This document shows, piece by piece, positions 38,041 to 46,461 of a stretch of 64,000 nucleotides of DNA. Each line of letters starts with the position of its first letter. Position 1 is the first letter of the stretch. Source of the stretch: Fulvivirga maritima (GTDB taxonomy: Bacteria > Bacteroidota > Bacteroidia > Cytophagales > Cyclobacteriaceae); assembly GCF_021389955.1 (NCBI RefSeq), contig NZ_CP089980.1, positions 173,501-237,500 on the forward strand, given 5' to 3'. Under the pieces are notes generated by a model, which ran no database searches, was not told the DNA's origin, and worked only from the letters and a program-made list of their open reading frames with translations. Position numbers and translations under genes: made by a program.

Positions 38041-38534
38041 TATTTACGCTGTATCTCTTCAGGCACGTCACAGTTCTGCCAGTTTCTGGTATCGGTGATA
38101 TGAAAAATTTTCCAGCCGGCTTCACTTTTAAACAGATGGAAGGCATCTACTCCGCAGTGGCTAAACTTATCATCTGCATAAAAAGCATACTCCGCCCATA
38201 CCTGAGCCAAATGCCCATCAATACGAATTTCAACATTCCAAATTTCTTCATTCCACTCTACATCATGCGGAGTACCCACACTTTTTAGAAATTCGATTAA
38301 CGTCCCCTGATGTAAAACTGGCTTACCAGAACGATCAGTAAACACGGAGTACATCTCAGCCTGCTCCGAAAAAGCTGAACGAACCAAATCACTATCCCCT
38401 TTCTCCATGCCTTCAAAAAGTGTATCAATTACTTTTCTCACGGCCTTAGCCTCCTGTTCGGTTTTATCAGTATTCTGCGCATAGCTGTGCAAGCTTATCA
38501 GTACACAACATAATGCTAGCATATTTCTCATCAT
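38037..38534 (-). CDS. Exported SnoaL/NTF2-like protein
   Basis: About 165 residues. The start at 38534 gives MMRNMLALCCVLISLHSYAQ, a signal peptide. The mature part has the NTF2-like alpha+beta layout: helix KAVRKVIDTLFEGMEKGDSDLVRSAF, then strands with AQVWAEYAFYADDKFSHCGVDAF and GWKIFHITDTRNW. Such proteins bind or convert small molecules, but many have no known role. Confidence 0.8.
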   Translation of the reverse strand: MMRNMLALCCVLISLHSYAQNTDKTEQEAKAVRKVIDTLFEGMEKGDSDLVRSAFSEQAEMYSVFTDRSGKPVLHQGTLIEFLKSVGTPHDVEWNEEIWNVEIRIDGHLAQVWAEYAFYADDKFSHCGVDAFHLFKSEAGWKIFHITDTRNWQNCDVPEEIQRKY

Positions 38535-38657
38535 ATTATCTAAAATAACCAATTCCTTCCAACTTTTTATCTATCAAGCCTTTAAAGGCCACGTTGCCTA
38601 TTTGGATAATATTAATTATACTGCATATAAGTATATCGATATGACACTAACCACCAA

Positions 38658-39812
38658 ATGAACCGATACACCATCATATTTTTCGTATTTTTTACTATTG
38701 CATTCGCCTGCAACGGCCAATACCTGGATAGCCTAGAAAAAGAACTAAAAACAGCGACTAACGAAGAAAAGGTAGATATTCTCAATAAGCTTTTTGTAGT
38801 GCATCATCAGCTTAACCCTAAACCGGCCTTAGAATATGCCTCCCAGGCACTGGACTTAGCCTCCTCCATTGACTACAAGAAAGGTAAAGCCGCTGCACTC
38901 AATAATCTGGGGGTTATTTATAAAAATCAGGGAGTTTATAACAGAGCCCTTGAGTACTATAAAACCTCATTAAAGCTAAGTGAAGAAATAAATGATAAAA
39001 GAGCCATAGCCTCCACTACTAATAATTTAGGGGCTATCTACTCCCTTAAGGGTGATCATGAAATGGCCTTAACTTATTTCACTACCTCCATTGAACTGTT
39101 CACTGAACTTGATGACCAAAAACAGATCATAGGTGCCTTAAACAATCTGGGCAATGCCTATAATGACGATGGTAAGAAGATAAAGGCACTTCAATATTTT
39201 AACGAATCTATTGAGCTCGCTGAGCAACTCGGCATTACCAGTAGAACACCGGAGCCTCTCAATAATATTGGTAATATTTACTTTTACAACAAAGATTTTG
39301 AAAAAGCCCTGGAATATTATGAACGCTCCTATGAAGCAGAAACCAAGTCTGATAATATTTTAGGACAAGCGCAGGCACTCTCTAATATCGCCGCCACATA
39401 CTACGAAACTCAACAGCTACCTAAGGCCAAAACTTATTACCAGCAGGCAGAGCAATTAGCCGACTCTATCAGTGCTTATATGGTGTTAGTAGTCACTTAT
39501 GATGGGCTATCTAAAATTTATGCCCAACAAGAAAAGTACAAAGAGGCCTATGAAGCCAGGCTTAATTATGATCAAACCCAAGAGATCATTTACACTCAGG
39601 AGAAAGGCAAAAACAGCTCTCAATTAGAAATAGCTACAGAACTACAACAAAAAGAGAAGGAACTAGAAGTCCTGAAAAAACAAAACCGTATTAAACAGCT
39701 GCAAATAGAAAAAAGCAGGATTGTGATTATACTGAGTATAATGGGAGTGATTATGATTTTAGGAGCGATCTTTATTCTTATTAAAGCGAAAAAAGTAAAG
39801 TTTAAATTTTAA
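38658..39812 (+). CDS. TPR protein with signal peptide and C-terminal membrane helix
   Basis: 384 residues with a signal peptide ending FACNGQ, six to seven tetratricopeptide repeats (repeated A-x-x-NNLGxIY motifs) over ~55-300, a coiled coil (~310-350) and one membrane helix (~355-375). It stops where relatives continue into a histidine kinase or DNA-binding domain, so it looks like a sensor half without an output domain. Its end is three bases from the convergent gene. The role is probably protein-protein sensing at the membrane. Confidence 0.82.
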   Translation: MNRYTIIFFVFFTIAFACNGQYLDSLEKELKTATNEEKVDILNKLFVVHHQLNPKPALEYASQALDLASSIDYKKGKAAALNNLGVIYKNQGVYNRALEYYKTSLKLSEEINDKRAIASTTNNLGAIYSLKGDHEMALTYFTTSIELFTELDDQKQIIGALNNLGNAYNDDGKKIKALQYFNESIELAEQLGITSRTPEPLNNIGNIYFYNKDFEKALEYYERSYEAETKSDNILGQAQALSNIAATYYETQQLPKAKTYYQQAEQLADSISAYMVLVVTYDGLSKIYAQQEKYKEAYEARLNYDQTQEIIYTQEKGKNSSQLEIATELQQKEKELEVLKKQNRIKQLQIEKSRIVIILSIMGVIMILGAIFILIKAKKVKFKF

Positions 39813-39815
39813 CTT

Positions 39816-40616
39816 TTACTTTATTTGATAATGGATATGATCATCATGCCTTACTGCATGGCAGCCATGATAACGCACCTTATCGTAACCTGTTAACTGC
39901 CACCTTTCTTTTAAATGAGGTTCAATAAATATTTTTGATGCCTTGTCACTTCCGGCCATTAACTGCAGTAATCTTTTGGTGCGTGTGGCGTCCACATTAT
40001 AATCATCTGCATGCCACTTAGGCACCAGGTAAGTGAGCGCTCCGTATTGGAAGAAGCCTTTTTCCGCACAGATTTCAGGGTAGTTAGACTCTCCATTTTT
40101 CGGAGCCTCGTAAATACCATAACCTATAAAAGATGGTGCATTATCAGACGCCCTGCCTGATGATTTATCGCTATAATAAAAAGCCAGATCTATCTTTCTT
40201 CCATCATTATGACTCCAATGGGGCAATAATGGAAAGCCATCAAAAAAAGGAAAGTTGGCATCCAGGTAATTAGTTTTTGTATCCGGAAACTCCTTTTTCA
40301 TATCTATAGACAACCTCAGAATTTCATTTTTGAGATCAGGTGTAACATAATGCCTGTTGAGCAAACAAGTGGTAATGTTTAATGGCCTGAGATTTCCTGT
40401 AAGCGGCAGCGGCACCCTACCGAACAAAGGAGCTAAGGCAGGCACTAGCATCAGCGTACTTAATATGTAGAAACCAAAAAACAGCAAGAGTGCCTTAATA
40501 GCGCTCCATGAAAGTTTTCTGGCGATTAAAACGGTGACTAAATAAACAACCCCTCCTATTTGCGTAAAAACAGTAAGCAGGAGAAATAACAAGACATGCC
40601 TTAAAACCTTCAACAT
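39816..40616 (-). CDS. Membrane-anchored LAS-like metallopeptidase (M74-like)
   Basis: 266 residues with two N-terminal membrane helices (~8-30 and ~38-62). The outer domain has SHNDGRKIDLAFYY (~134) and ends RHDDHIHYQ (~257), giving the His...Asp and HxH zinc pattern of LAS-type peptidases such as murein endopeptidases. Three Cys residues occur in the domain. Cell-wall peptide cleavage is the likely role. The family is not identified with certainty. Confidence 0.62.
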   Translation of the reverse strand: MLKVLRHVLLFLLLTVFTQIGGVVYLVTVLIARKLSWSAIKALLLFFGFYILSTLMLVPALAPLFGRVPLPLTGNLRPLNITTCLLNRHYVTPDLKNEILRLSIDMKKEFPDTKTNYLDANFPFFDGFPLLPHWSHNDGRKIDLAFYYSDKSSGRASDNAPSFIGYGIYEAPKNGESNYPEICAEKGFFQYGALTYLVPKWHADDYNVDATRTKRLLQLMAGSDKASKIFIEPHLKERWQLTGYDKVRYHGCHAVRHDDHIHYQIK

Positions 40617-40646
40617 AGGATCATCATTGATAAATCTAACCTCTTA

Positions 40647-40997
40647 TTATGAAAGCTTATTCTTCACAGCCTCCACATTCTTTTTAGAATTACCGATAAA
40701 GATCTCCCCGTCTATCACAAAAACAGGCCTTTTGAGGAAAGTGTACTCTTCTAAAATATAATTTTTATAATCCTCTTCAGACAGCTGCTTTTCTTTTAAT
40801 CCCAGCTCTTTATATTTTCGGGCTACGCGGCTGAACAAGGCTTCATAGCTTCCTGCCAGTTTTTTCATTTCTTCCAGCTGCTCTGCTGTGATTTTATCTG
40901 TTTTTATATCCTGATATTCAAACTCTTCACCTATTTCCAGTTCTTTAATGATGCGCTTGCAGGTATCACAAGTAGAAAGATAATAAACCTTTTTCAT
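40647..40997 (-). CDS. ArsC/Spx-family thioredoxin-fold protein
   Basis: 116 residues beginning MKKVYYLSTCDTCKRIIKEL; the start at 40997 is chosen because the fold begins directly there. CDTC is the active-site CxxC of the ArsC/Spx/YffB family, and FLKRPVFVIDGEIFIG carries the conserved Arg-Pro. The role as an arsenate reductase or a general thiol-redox protein cannot be separated from sequence. No ars genes are nearby. Confidence 0.85.
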   Translation of the reverse strand: MKKVYYLSTCDTCKRIIKELEIGEEFEYQDIKTDKITAEQLEEMKKLAGSYEALFSRVARKYKELGLKEKQLSEEDYKNYILEEYTFLKRPVFVIDGEIFIGNSKKNVEAVKNKLS

Positions 40998-41087
40998 GAG
41001 CTTTTTTGAGATCAAAGCTAAACCGTTACTCCTTTCACTGCAAATTCTTATTTGTTTTTAATCCCTCCTATAATTATTTTTAGCCCA

Positions 41088-41711
41088 ATGACTAAGGTAA
41101 TATCATTTGTAAGCAGAAAAGGGGGCACCGGTAAAACAACCAATGCCATCAACCTGGCTACCATGCTCAATAATCTGGGACACAGCGTAGCTCTTATTGA
41201 AACAGACACCAACTATACGCTTAGCACACTACGCAAGATGGAGGTGTACAAGTCTGGTGCTAAAGCCAACTCAATTTTTGAAATACTCGGCTCTAAAGAT
41301 GATAAAATTGCTGATGAGATTATAGCGCTCAAGGCCAAGAACCGTTATGACTATATAATAGTAGACAGCGCCGGAAAACCTACTGACGAAGGCATAAAAA
41401 AACTGTGTCTGCAAAGTGATGCTGTGGTAGTGCCTACCAGTCTTACCCAAAACGACCTGCTGGTAACTTACCAGACCATTACGGATCTCTCTCCGGCTAA
41501 AGACCTGAACGATAATTTAAAAATCATGGTTTTACCGAATAGGATCCATAGCATGACTAAAAACAAAACAATTCAGGAGGCAATGGGTAACCTTGATGCC
41601 ACTATTCTGGATGTATCAGTACCACAAAAGAATTTATATGTTAACTTCAGCACTATATTGGCTGAAAAAGAATATTTGAACATTGCTCAGGCAATTATAA
41701 AAGAACTATAA
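41088..41711 (+). CDS. ParA-family ATPase
   Basis: 207 residues starting MTKVISFVSRKGGTGKTTNA; the KGGTGKTT deviant Walker A is that of ParA/MinD proteins. Walker B is YIIVDSAGKP. It lacks the N-terminal helix-turn-helix of plasmid ParA. The gene two bases downstream encodes a small partner instead of ParB, as in ParA-like systems that position protein cargo. Confidence 0.88.
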   Translation: MTKVISFVSRKGGTGKTTNAINLATMLNNLGHSVALIETDTNYTLSTLRKMEVYKSGAKANSIFEILGSKDDKIADEIIALKAKNRYDYIIVDSAGKPTDEGIKKLCLQSDAVVVPTSLTQNDLLVTYQTITDLSPAKDLNDNLKIMVLPNRIHSMTKNKTIQEAMGNLDATILDVSVPQKNLYVNFSTILAEKEYLNIAQAIIKEL

Positions 41712-41713
41712 GC

Positions 41714-42073
41714 ATGGCTAAAAGAAAAAATCCACTATCAGACCTAGATGCATTTTTAAAGCAAGAAGCATCATCTCTGGTAAATCCTGATGCAATTAAA
41801 AATGAGGAAGAAAGCAATACAGCTCCAGCTGTAGAGACTAAAGCTCCAGAAAAGCCCAGCAAAGAGTTAATCATAAAACTATTGCTTCTTTTAGCTGAAG
41901 AAGAAGGTTCTCAGTTCCAAGACTCTTTTTACGATATCATTAAATCTACCCAGGAGACGCTAGGCCTACACTCTTCTGAAGACAAAATGCTGATGAATAC
42001 TATCCTGTATTTACAAAATAAACCCAATTGGAAAGAAAGCATAGCTGACTACTGGAGTAAGCTGGGCGTTTAA
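41714..42073 (+). CDS. Small partner of ParA-like ATPase, unknown
   Basis: 119 residues. The N-terminus is basic (MAKRKNPLSDLDAFLKQEA), as in peptides that stimulate ParA ATPases. A disordered Pro/Glu linker is followed by a helical C-terminal domain (~50-119). No family is recognised. Two bases separate it from the ParA gene, so the two are surely co-translated. Confidence 0.65.
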   Translation: MAKRKNPLSDLDAFLKQEASSLVNPDAIKNEEESNTAPAVETKAPEKPSKELIIKLLLLLAEEEGSQFQDSFYDIIKSTQETLGLHSSEDKMLMNTILYLQNKPNWKESIADYWSKLGV

Positions 42074-42121
42074 GTTTACTAAAGAAAAGCTAATTATTAT
42101 TTTTCTCTATAGTGAAAATCC

Positions 42122-42129
42122 TAGCTTTG
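42122..42129 (+). promoter_or_regulatory. -7 promoter element before cystathionine gamma-synthase-like gene
   Basis: TAGCTTTG matches the TAnnTTTG element and lies 28 bases before the ATG. The upstream TTTG box is not clear (a T-rich stretch lies at 42099-42105). Confidence 0.45.
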
Positions 42130-42157
42130 TAATCTATCACTAAGACGTTAATAGATT

Positions 42158-43297
42158 ATGAAATTTGGAACTAAAGCTATACATGCAGGCGTAGAGCCCG
42201 ATCCTTCTACCGGAGCTATCATGACGCCTATTTTTCAGACCTCCACTTATGTTCAGGCCTCACCAGGAGACCATAAAGGATATGAGTACTCCAGAACCCA
42301 AAACCCTACGCGTGATGCCCTTCAAAAAAGCATTGCCGCTCTGGAAAACGGAAATCACGGATTATGTTTTTCTTCTGGTCTGGCAGCCATTGATGCCGTT
42401 ATAAAACTTCTTCAACCAGGAGATGAAGTAATAGCAGCTAATGATCTCTACGGTGGCACTTACCGTTTATTCACTAAAGTGTTTGCTAAATATGGCATTA
42501 AATTTCACTTTGTAAGCCTAGAAAAAGCAGAAGCTGTTTCTGACTTAATTAATGACAACACCAAACTCATATGGGTGGAAACTCCAACCAACCCTATGAT
42601 GAATATCATCGATATAGCTGCCGTTTCTGAGATAGCTAAAAAGCACGATCTACTTTTAGCAGTAGATAATACTTTCGCTACTCCTTACTTGCAAAATCCT
42701 ATGGACATGGGCGCTGATATAGTAATGCACTCCGTAACCAAGTACCTCGGTGGACACTCAGATGTGGTAATGGGCGCATTGGTAGTAAATGATGAAAAAC
42801 TAAAAACTGACCTGGCGTTTATCCAAAACAGCTGCGGAGCCACTCCCGGCCCTCAAGATTGCTTTTTGGTACTGAGAGGTATAAAAACACTGCACATAAG
42901 AATGGATCGCCACTGTGAAAACGGCAGAAAGGTTGCTGAATTCTTAAAAGATCACCCTAAAGTAGAAAATGTTTACTGGCCAGGACTGGAATCTCACCCC
43001 AACCATGATATTGCTAAAAAGCAAATGAAAGACTTTGGCGGGATGATTTCATTCACCCTAAAAGGCGATAATAAAGCGGAGGCTTTTAGAATAATGGAAA
43101 GCTTTAGATTTTTCTCTTTAGCTGAATCTCTGGGAGGAATAGAGTCTATGGTAAACCACCCTGCTACTATGACTCATGCCAGCATACCTAGAGAAGAAAG
43201 ACTTAAAATAGGTTTATTAGATTCTTTAATCAGGCTTAGCGTGGGCATAGAAGATGCTGATGATCTTATTGCTGACCTGAAAGCGGCTTTAGCTTAA
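42158..43297 (+). CDS. Cystathionine gamma-synthase-like PLP enzyme
   Basis: 379 residues of the Cys/Met-metabolism PLP family. Visible blocks are SRTQNPTRDAL, FSSGLAAIDAV, the Asp of LAVDNTFATPYL and the PLP Lys in HSVTKYLGGHSDVVMG (~200). The enzyme builds or cleaves cystathionine in methionine/cysteine interconversion; synthase and lyase cannot be separated safely. Its stop shares TTAA (43294-43297) with the convergent kinase gene. It is a useful intact reference for the permuted PLP-like protein at 7499-9862. Confidence 0.93.
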   Translation: MKFGTKAIHAGVEPDPSTGAIMTPIFQTSTYVQASPGDHKGYEYSRTQNPTRDALQKSIAALENGNHGLCFSSGLAAIDAVIKLLQPGDEVIAANDLYGGTYRLFTKVFAKYGIKFHFVSLEKAEAVSDLINDNTKLIWVETPTNPMMNIIDIAAVSEIAKKHDLLLAVDNTFATPYLQNPMDMGADIVMHSVTKYLGGHSDVVMGALVVNDEKLKTDLAFIQNSCGATPGPQDCFLVLRGIKTLHIRMDRHCENGRKVAEFLKDHPKVENVYWPGLESHPNHDIAKKQMKDFGGMISFTLKGDNKAEAFRIMESFRFFSLAESLGGIESMVNHPATMTHASIPREERLKIGLLDSLIRLSVGIEDADDLIADLKAALA

Positions 43298-45411
43298 TAA
43301 AAGGCCGTTTCATCATCAGAAGTACTTAAGGCAGTGGGGAATTTTAAAATAAACTCACTGCCTTTTCTATATTCCGAAATGAGTGTTATCGATCCTCCTA
43401 ACTTCTCCACCAGGTTCTTTACTATAGCTAAGCCCAAGCCATTAGAACTCTCTCCTGCAGTAGGTCTGGCGCTGAGTTTTACGAATTTCTTATATAAATT
43501 TTTCTTATCCGTCTCACTAAAACCCTGACCAAAATCCTTTACAGATATTACAAAGTGATCTACCTCTTTCACTGCGCCTAGTATTACTTTACTATCTGGC
43601 TTAGAAAACTTAATAGCATTAGAAATAAGGTTATCTAAAATACGAGAAAGGTGCAACTTACCTGTTTCCACTATTAGCTCCTCTCTTGCTTCGTTCACCT
43701 CTAGCTGTACTTTTTTAGCTTCGGCATCTGATAAAAAACTCTGATACTTTTCTTTCAAAAAGGCATTGATATCTACTTTAGTCAGCTCTTCTTTTTCTCC
43801 ATTTCTTTCAAAAGCATTTATTTCCAAAAGATCGCTGATTAGCTCCAGACCAGACTCTGCCACATCTTTTTGCAGGTCTAGCAAATGCCTCTGCTCTGCC
43901 TCTACAGAACTTTTACTTAGCACCTGCGCTAACCCTTTTATTCTGCTAAAAGGAGACTTAAGGTCATGTGCCACTATGCTCATTAAAGTATCCTTTTCAT
44001 TATTCAGGTCCAACAAGTTTTTATTTTGCTCTGTCAGCTTCTGATTCTGCAGCTCTATCTGGTCATTCTTTTCCTTTATCTGTTGCTGATGAGTTTTAAT
44101 TTCATTGTTTTTCAACAGCAGGCTTTCGTTCACCTGCTTAAGCTTTCTACCAGAATACCATAATACCAGCAAAAGAAATAGCGCAGCCCCTATCACTATT
44201 ATAAGGATAACATTGGCATATCGATGCTTTTCCAAAAGGGCTTCATCTCGCATTTGCTGAGATTTTAACAATTCATTTTCCGCATCCCTTTCGCCTAGCT
44301 CCAGCCTGGATTCTATGCGTTCAATCTTATTATTAACAGCTACATCATTCAGCTTTCCTTTTAACCGATGATATTGCTGAAAATGATCAAAGGCACAATT
44401 AACATCTCCCTGCTTTTTACATATCTCTGACAAGTAATACTGAATTTCCCACTCCAGGTTAATATCTCTGGTTTTATTCAGTAAACTTTCCAGTAATGAC
44501 TTCGCTGATCCCAATTTATTTTCTTCATAATAAATCTTACCCAATAGCAGGTCTACCCTCACTTTTAAACTTTCATTACCAGACTCTCCCAAATGGATCA
44601 GCGCTTCATTAGCATAGCCCAGAGCACTATCATAAGTATGTTCATTAAAGTATAGGCTGGCTATTCCTAAGTTTATATTAACCAGGTTGATATTATCATT
44701 CAGCTTGTAAGCCTCCCGACGAGCCTGCATATAATATTCAAATGCAGTATCATATTTGGCCATTTTCTGATTTATCGAAGCCAACTCTAGCAAGATAGAA
44801 ATACGACCAGCCGCACTACCAGTTTCATTCCTGATAGCCAAAGCACGTAATGACATATCAAGGGCCTTTTCATAATTCTCTTGTTGAAGGTATAGCTCAG
44901 AGAGGCTCTTATAAACATAGCTGAGTCCTCGTTCATTACTATGCCTTTTGAATATATTTAAGGACTTTACATAATAATCATAAGCTCTTGCATGATCTCC
45001 CCTGGTCATAAAAAGGCGCCCAAGACTATTCAAGGAATGAGCATATTGCGTAGAATCTTGATGAGCCAAAGCCTCCTCTGAGGCCAAAGTATAATAATCA
45101 AAGGCTTTGATGCCGTTTCCCTTATAAACATAAGCTAGCCCCATATAATTATAAGTATTAGCCAGATTGTACTGTCCATCGTAATCATTTACTTTCACCA
45201 GATTAATGGCCTGAGTACAATAATAGATAGAGCTATCAGGAAAAGACTTACGATACTCCCACGCCAGCCGGTTATAGGTTTTAACCTTAGCAGTATCATT
45301 CAACTCTTTTGAAAGAGTACTACGAAGACTATCTATAACATCAACATCTTGTGCACTTATAGAATAGCTTATTAAAAAAAAGAAATGAAATACAATTAAA
45401 AGCCCTCTCAT
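43294..45411 (-). CDS. TPR sensor histidine kinase
   Basis: 705 residues: signal peptide (~1-20), TPR sensor (~40-350), a membrane helix (~398-420), a coiled coil, a HisKA domain with VAHDLKSPFSRIKGLAQ (~480), and an HATPase with LISNAIKFS, VKDFGQGFSE and SNGLGLAIV. It senses an outer signal and autophosphorylates a His. No response regulator is adjacent, so the partner is elsewhere. Confidence 0.92.
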   Translation of the reverse strand: MRGLLIVFHFFFLISYSISAQDVDVIDSLRSTLSKELNDTAKVKTYNRLAWEYRKSFPDSSIYYCTQAINLVKVNDYDGQYNLANTYNYMGLAYVYKGNGIKAFDYYTLASEEALAHQDSTQYAHSLNSLGRLFMTRGDHARAYDYYVKSLNIFKRHSNERGLSYVYKSLSELYLQQENYEKALDMSLRALAIRNETGSAAGRISILLELASINQKMAKYDTAFEYYMQARREAYKLNDNINLVNINLGIASLYFNEHTYDSALGYANEALIHLGESGNESLKVRVDLLLGKIYYEENKLGSAKSLLESLLNKTRDINLEWEIQYYLSEICKKQGDVNCAFDHFQQYHRLKGKLNDVAVNNKIERIESRLELGERDAENELLKSQQMRDEALLEKHRYANVILIIVIGAALFLLLVLWYSGRKLKQVNESLLLKNNEIKTHQQQIKEKNDQIELQNQKLTEQNKNLLDLNNEKDTLMSIVAHDLKSPFSRIKGLAQVLSKSSVEAEQRHLLDLQKDVAESGLELISDLLEINAFERNGEKEELTKVDINAFLKEKYQSFLSDAEAKKVQLEVNEAREELIVETGKLHLSRILDNLISNAIKFSKPDSKVILGAVKEVDHFVISVKDFGQGFSETDKKNLYKKFVKLSARPTAGESSNGLGLAIVKNLVEKLGGSITLISEYRKGSEFILKFPTALSTSDDETAFY

Positions 45412-45624
45412 TTAAATGACCGCTTACTGCCTAAAATGAATTACACTAAATTTTACTTTTGAGTTCAAAGATGTAATTTAAAAATTATGATTTAATAGTG
45501 GTAATCAAGCTGAAAAGCTTTAAGATTAAATTTTACAACTAATTGAATAACAAACACTTAAAAGAATAAATTAAAACTTGGCATTATGATTGTTTAATTA
45601 ACAGTAAATCAAACAAAAAATGCC

Positions 45625-46383
45625 ATGAAGAAATTATTACTTATAGCTGTGTTGATGACAGGGGTTTCATTGCATAGTAGCCAGGCCCAACGTTTTATAG
45701 CATCTTTTGGAGTACAACATAGTTGGGGAGTACCTACAGTGGTTTCTCATGTAGTATATGATAACTACCATGGCTATGAATGGGTACATACGAAAAGACA
45801 TTACCTTCATGGCCAACTTTTCTTTGATGTAGTACTTCAGCAAAGCAATTATTTCATAGAACTAAGAGTAGACAATTTCGGACATGTCGTTCGTAGAGAA
45901 TATGTAGATTACTACCCTTTACATGATCATATCTGTGGCAGTTACTGTGGTTATTATAGTAATTATTATAACAGCCATTATTCTGCTTGTCATGATCATC
46001 ATCACCATGGACATAACCATGTAGTGTATGTAAACCCTGCACCTCGCCGTGTAGTTTATGTGCAACCTAAAACTACAGTTGTTTATAAAAACAATTCTTC
46101 TCACCACCATAGCAACAGACCTGTCTCTACTCGTAGAAGCACTGTTTCTAACAGTAGAAGCCAGCCAGCAAGAAACAGAAGATATTATGATGCTGACAAA
46201 TATGAATCTAACAGCAGAAGTAGAAGAAATTATGATGCTAAAAAGTATGAATCTAATAATAGTGGATCTAGAAAATCTAGCACATATAACAGTTCAAAAT
46301 CCAGCAATAATTCAAACTCCAGAAGCCGATCTGCCAGAAGCACTAGCGTAAATAACAGCAGTAGAAGCAGACGAGGTAATTAG
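45625..46383 (+). CDS. Exported His/Tyr- and Ser/Arg-rich protein
   Basis: 252 residues with a signal peptide (MKKLLLIAVLMTGVSLHSSQA). A central region is packed with His, Tyr and Cys (HDHICGSYCGYYSNYYN, then CHDHHHHGHNH), and a low-complexity Ser/Arg/Asn tail holds the repeat RNYDAxKYESN twice. The His/Cys cluster suggests metal binding or a cross-linked envelope layer; both are guesses. No family is recognised. It is followed by a strong two-way terminator. Confidence 0.7.
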   Translation: MKKLLLIAVLMTGVSLHSSQAQRFIASFGVQHSWGVPTVVSHVVYDNYHGYEWVHTKRHYLHGQLFFDVVLQQSNYFIELRVDNFGHVVRREYVDYYPLHDHICGSYCGYYSNYYNSHYSACHDHHHHGHNHVVYVNPAPRRVVYVQPKTTVVYKNNSSHHHSNRPVSTRRSTVSNSRSQPARNRRYYDADKYESNSRSRRNYDAKKYESNNSGSRKSSTYNSSKSSNNSNSRSRSARSTSVNNSSRSRRGN

Positions 46384-46408
46384 AAAAAGCTCAATTAGTC
46401 CAAAAAAG

Positions 46409-46440
46409 AAGGCCATTCAATAATTTGAATGGCCTTTTAT
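46409..46440. terminator. Bidirectional intrinsic terminator
   Basis: A perfect 12-bp stem (AAGGCCATTCAA / TTGAATGGCCTT) with a 4-base loop has T-rich tails on both strands. It serves the exported His-rich gene and the convergent helical-repeat gene. Confidence 0.9.
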
Positions 46441-46461
46441 TATTTCAACAACCTACAAGCA

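Noticed and set aside
38658..39812. Truncated histidine kinase
   Set aside because: The TPR protein ends cleanly after its membrane helix with a short basic tail, and the next three bases begin the convergent gene's end; no kinase remnant is found.
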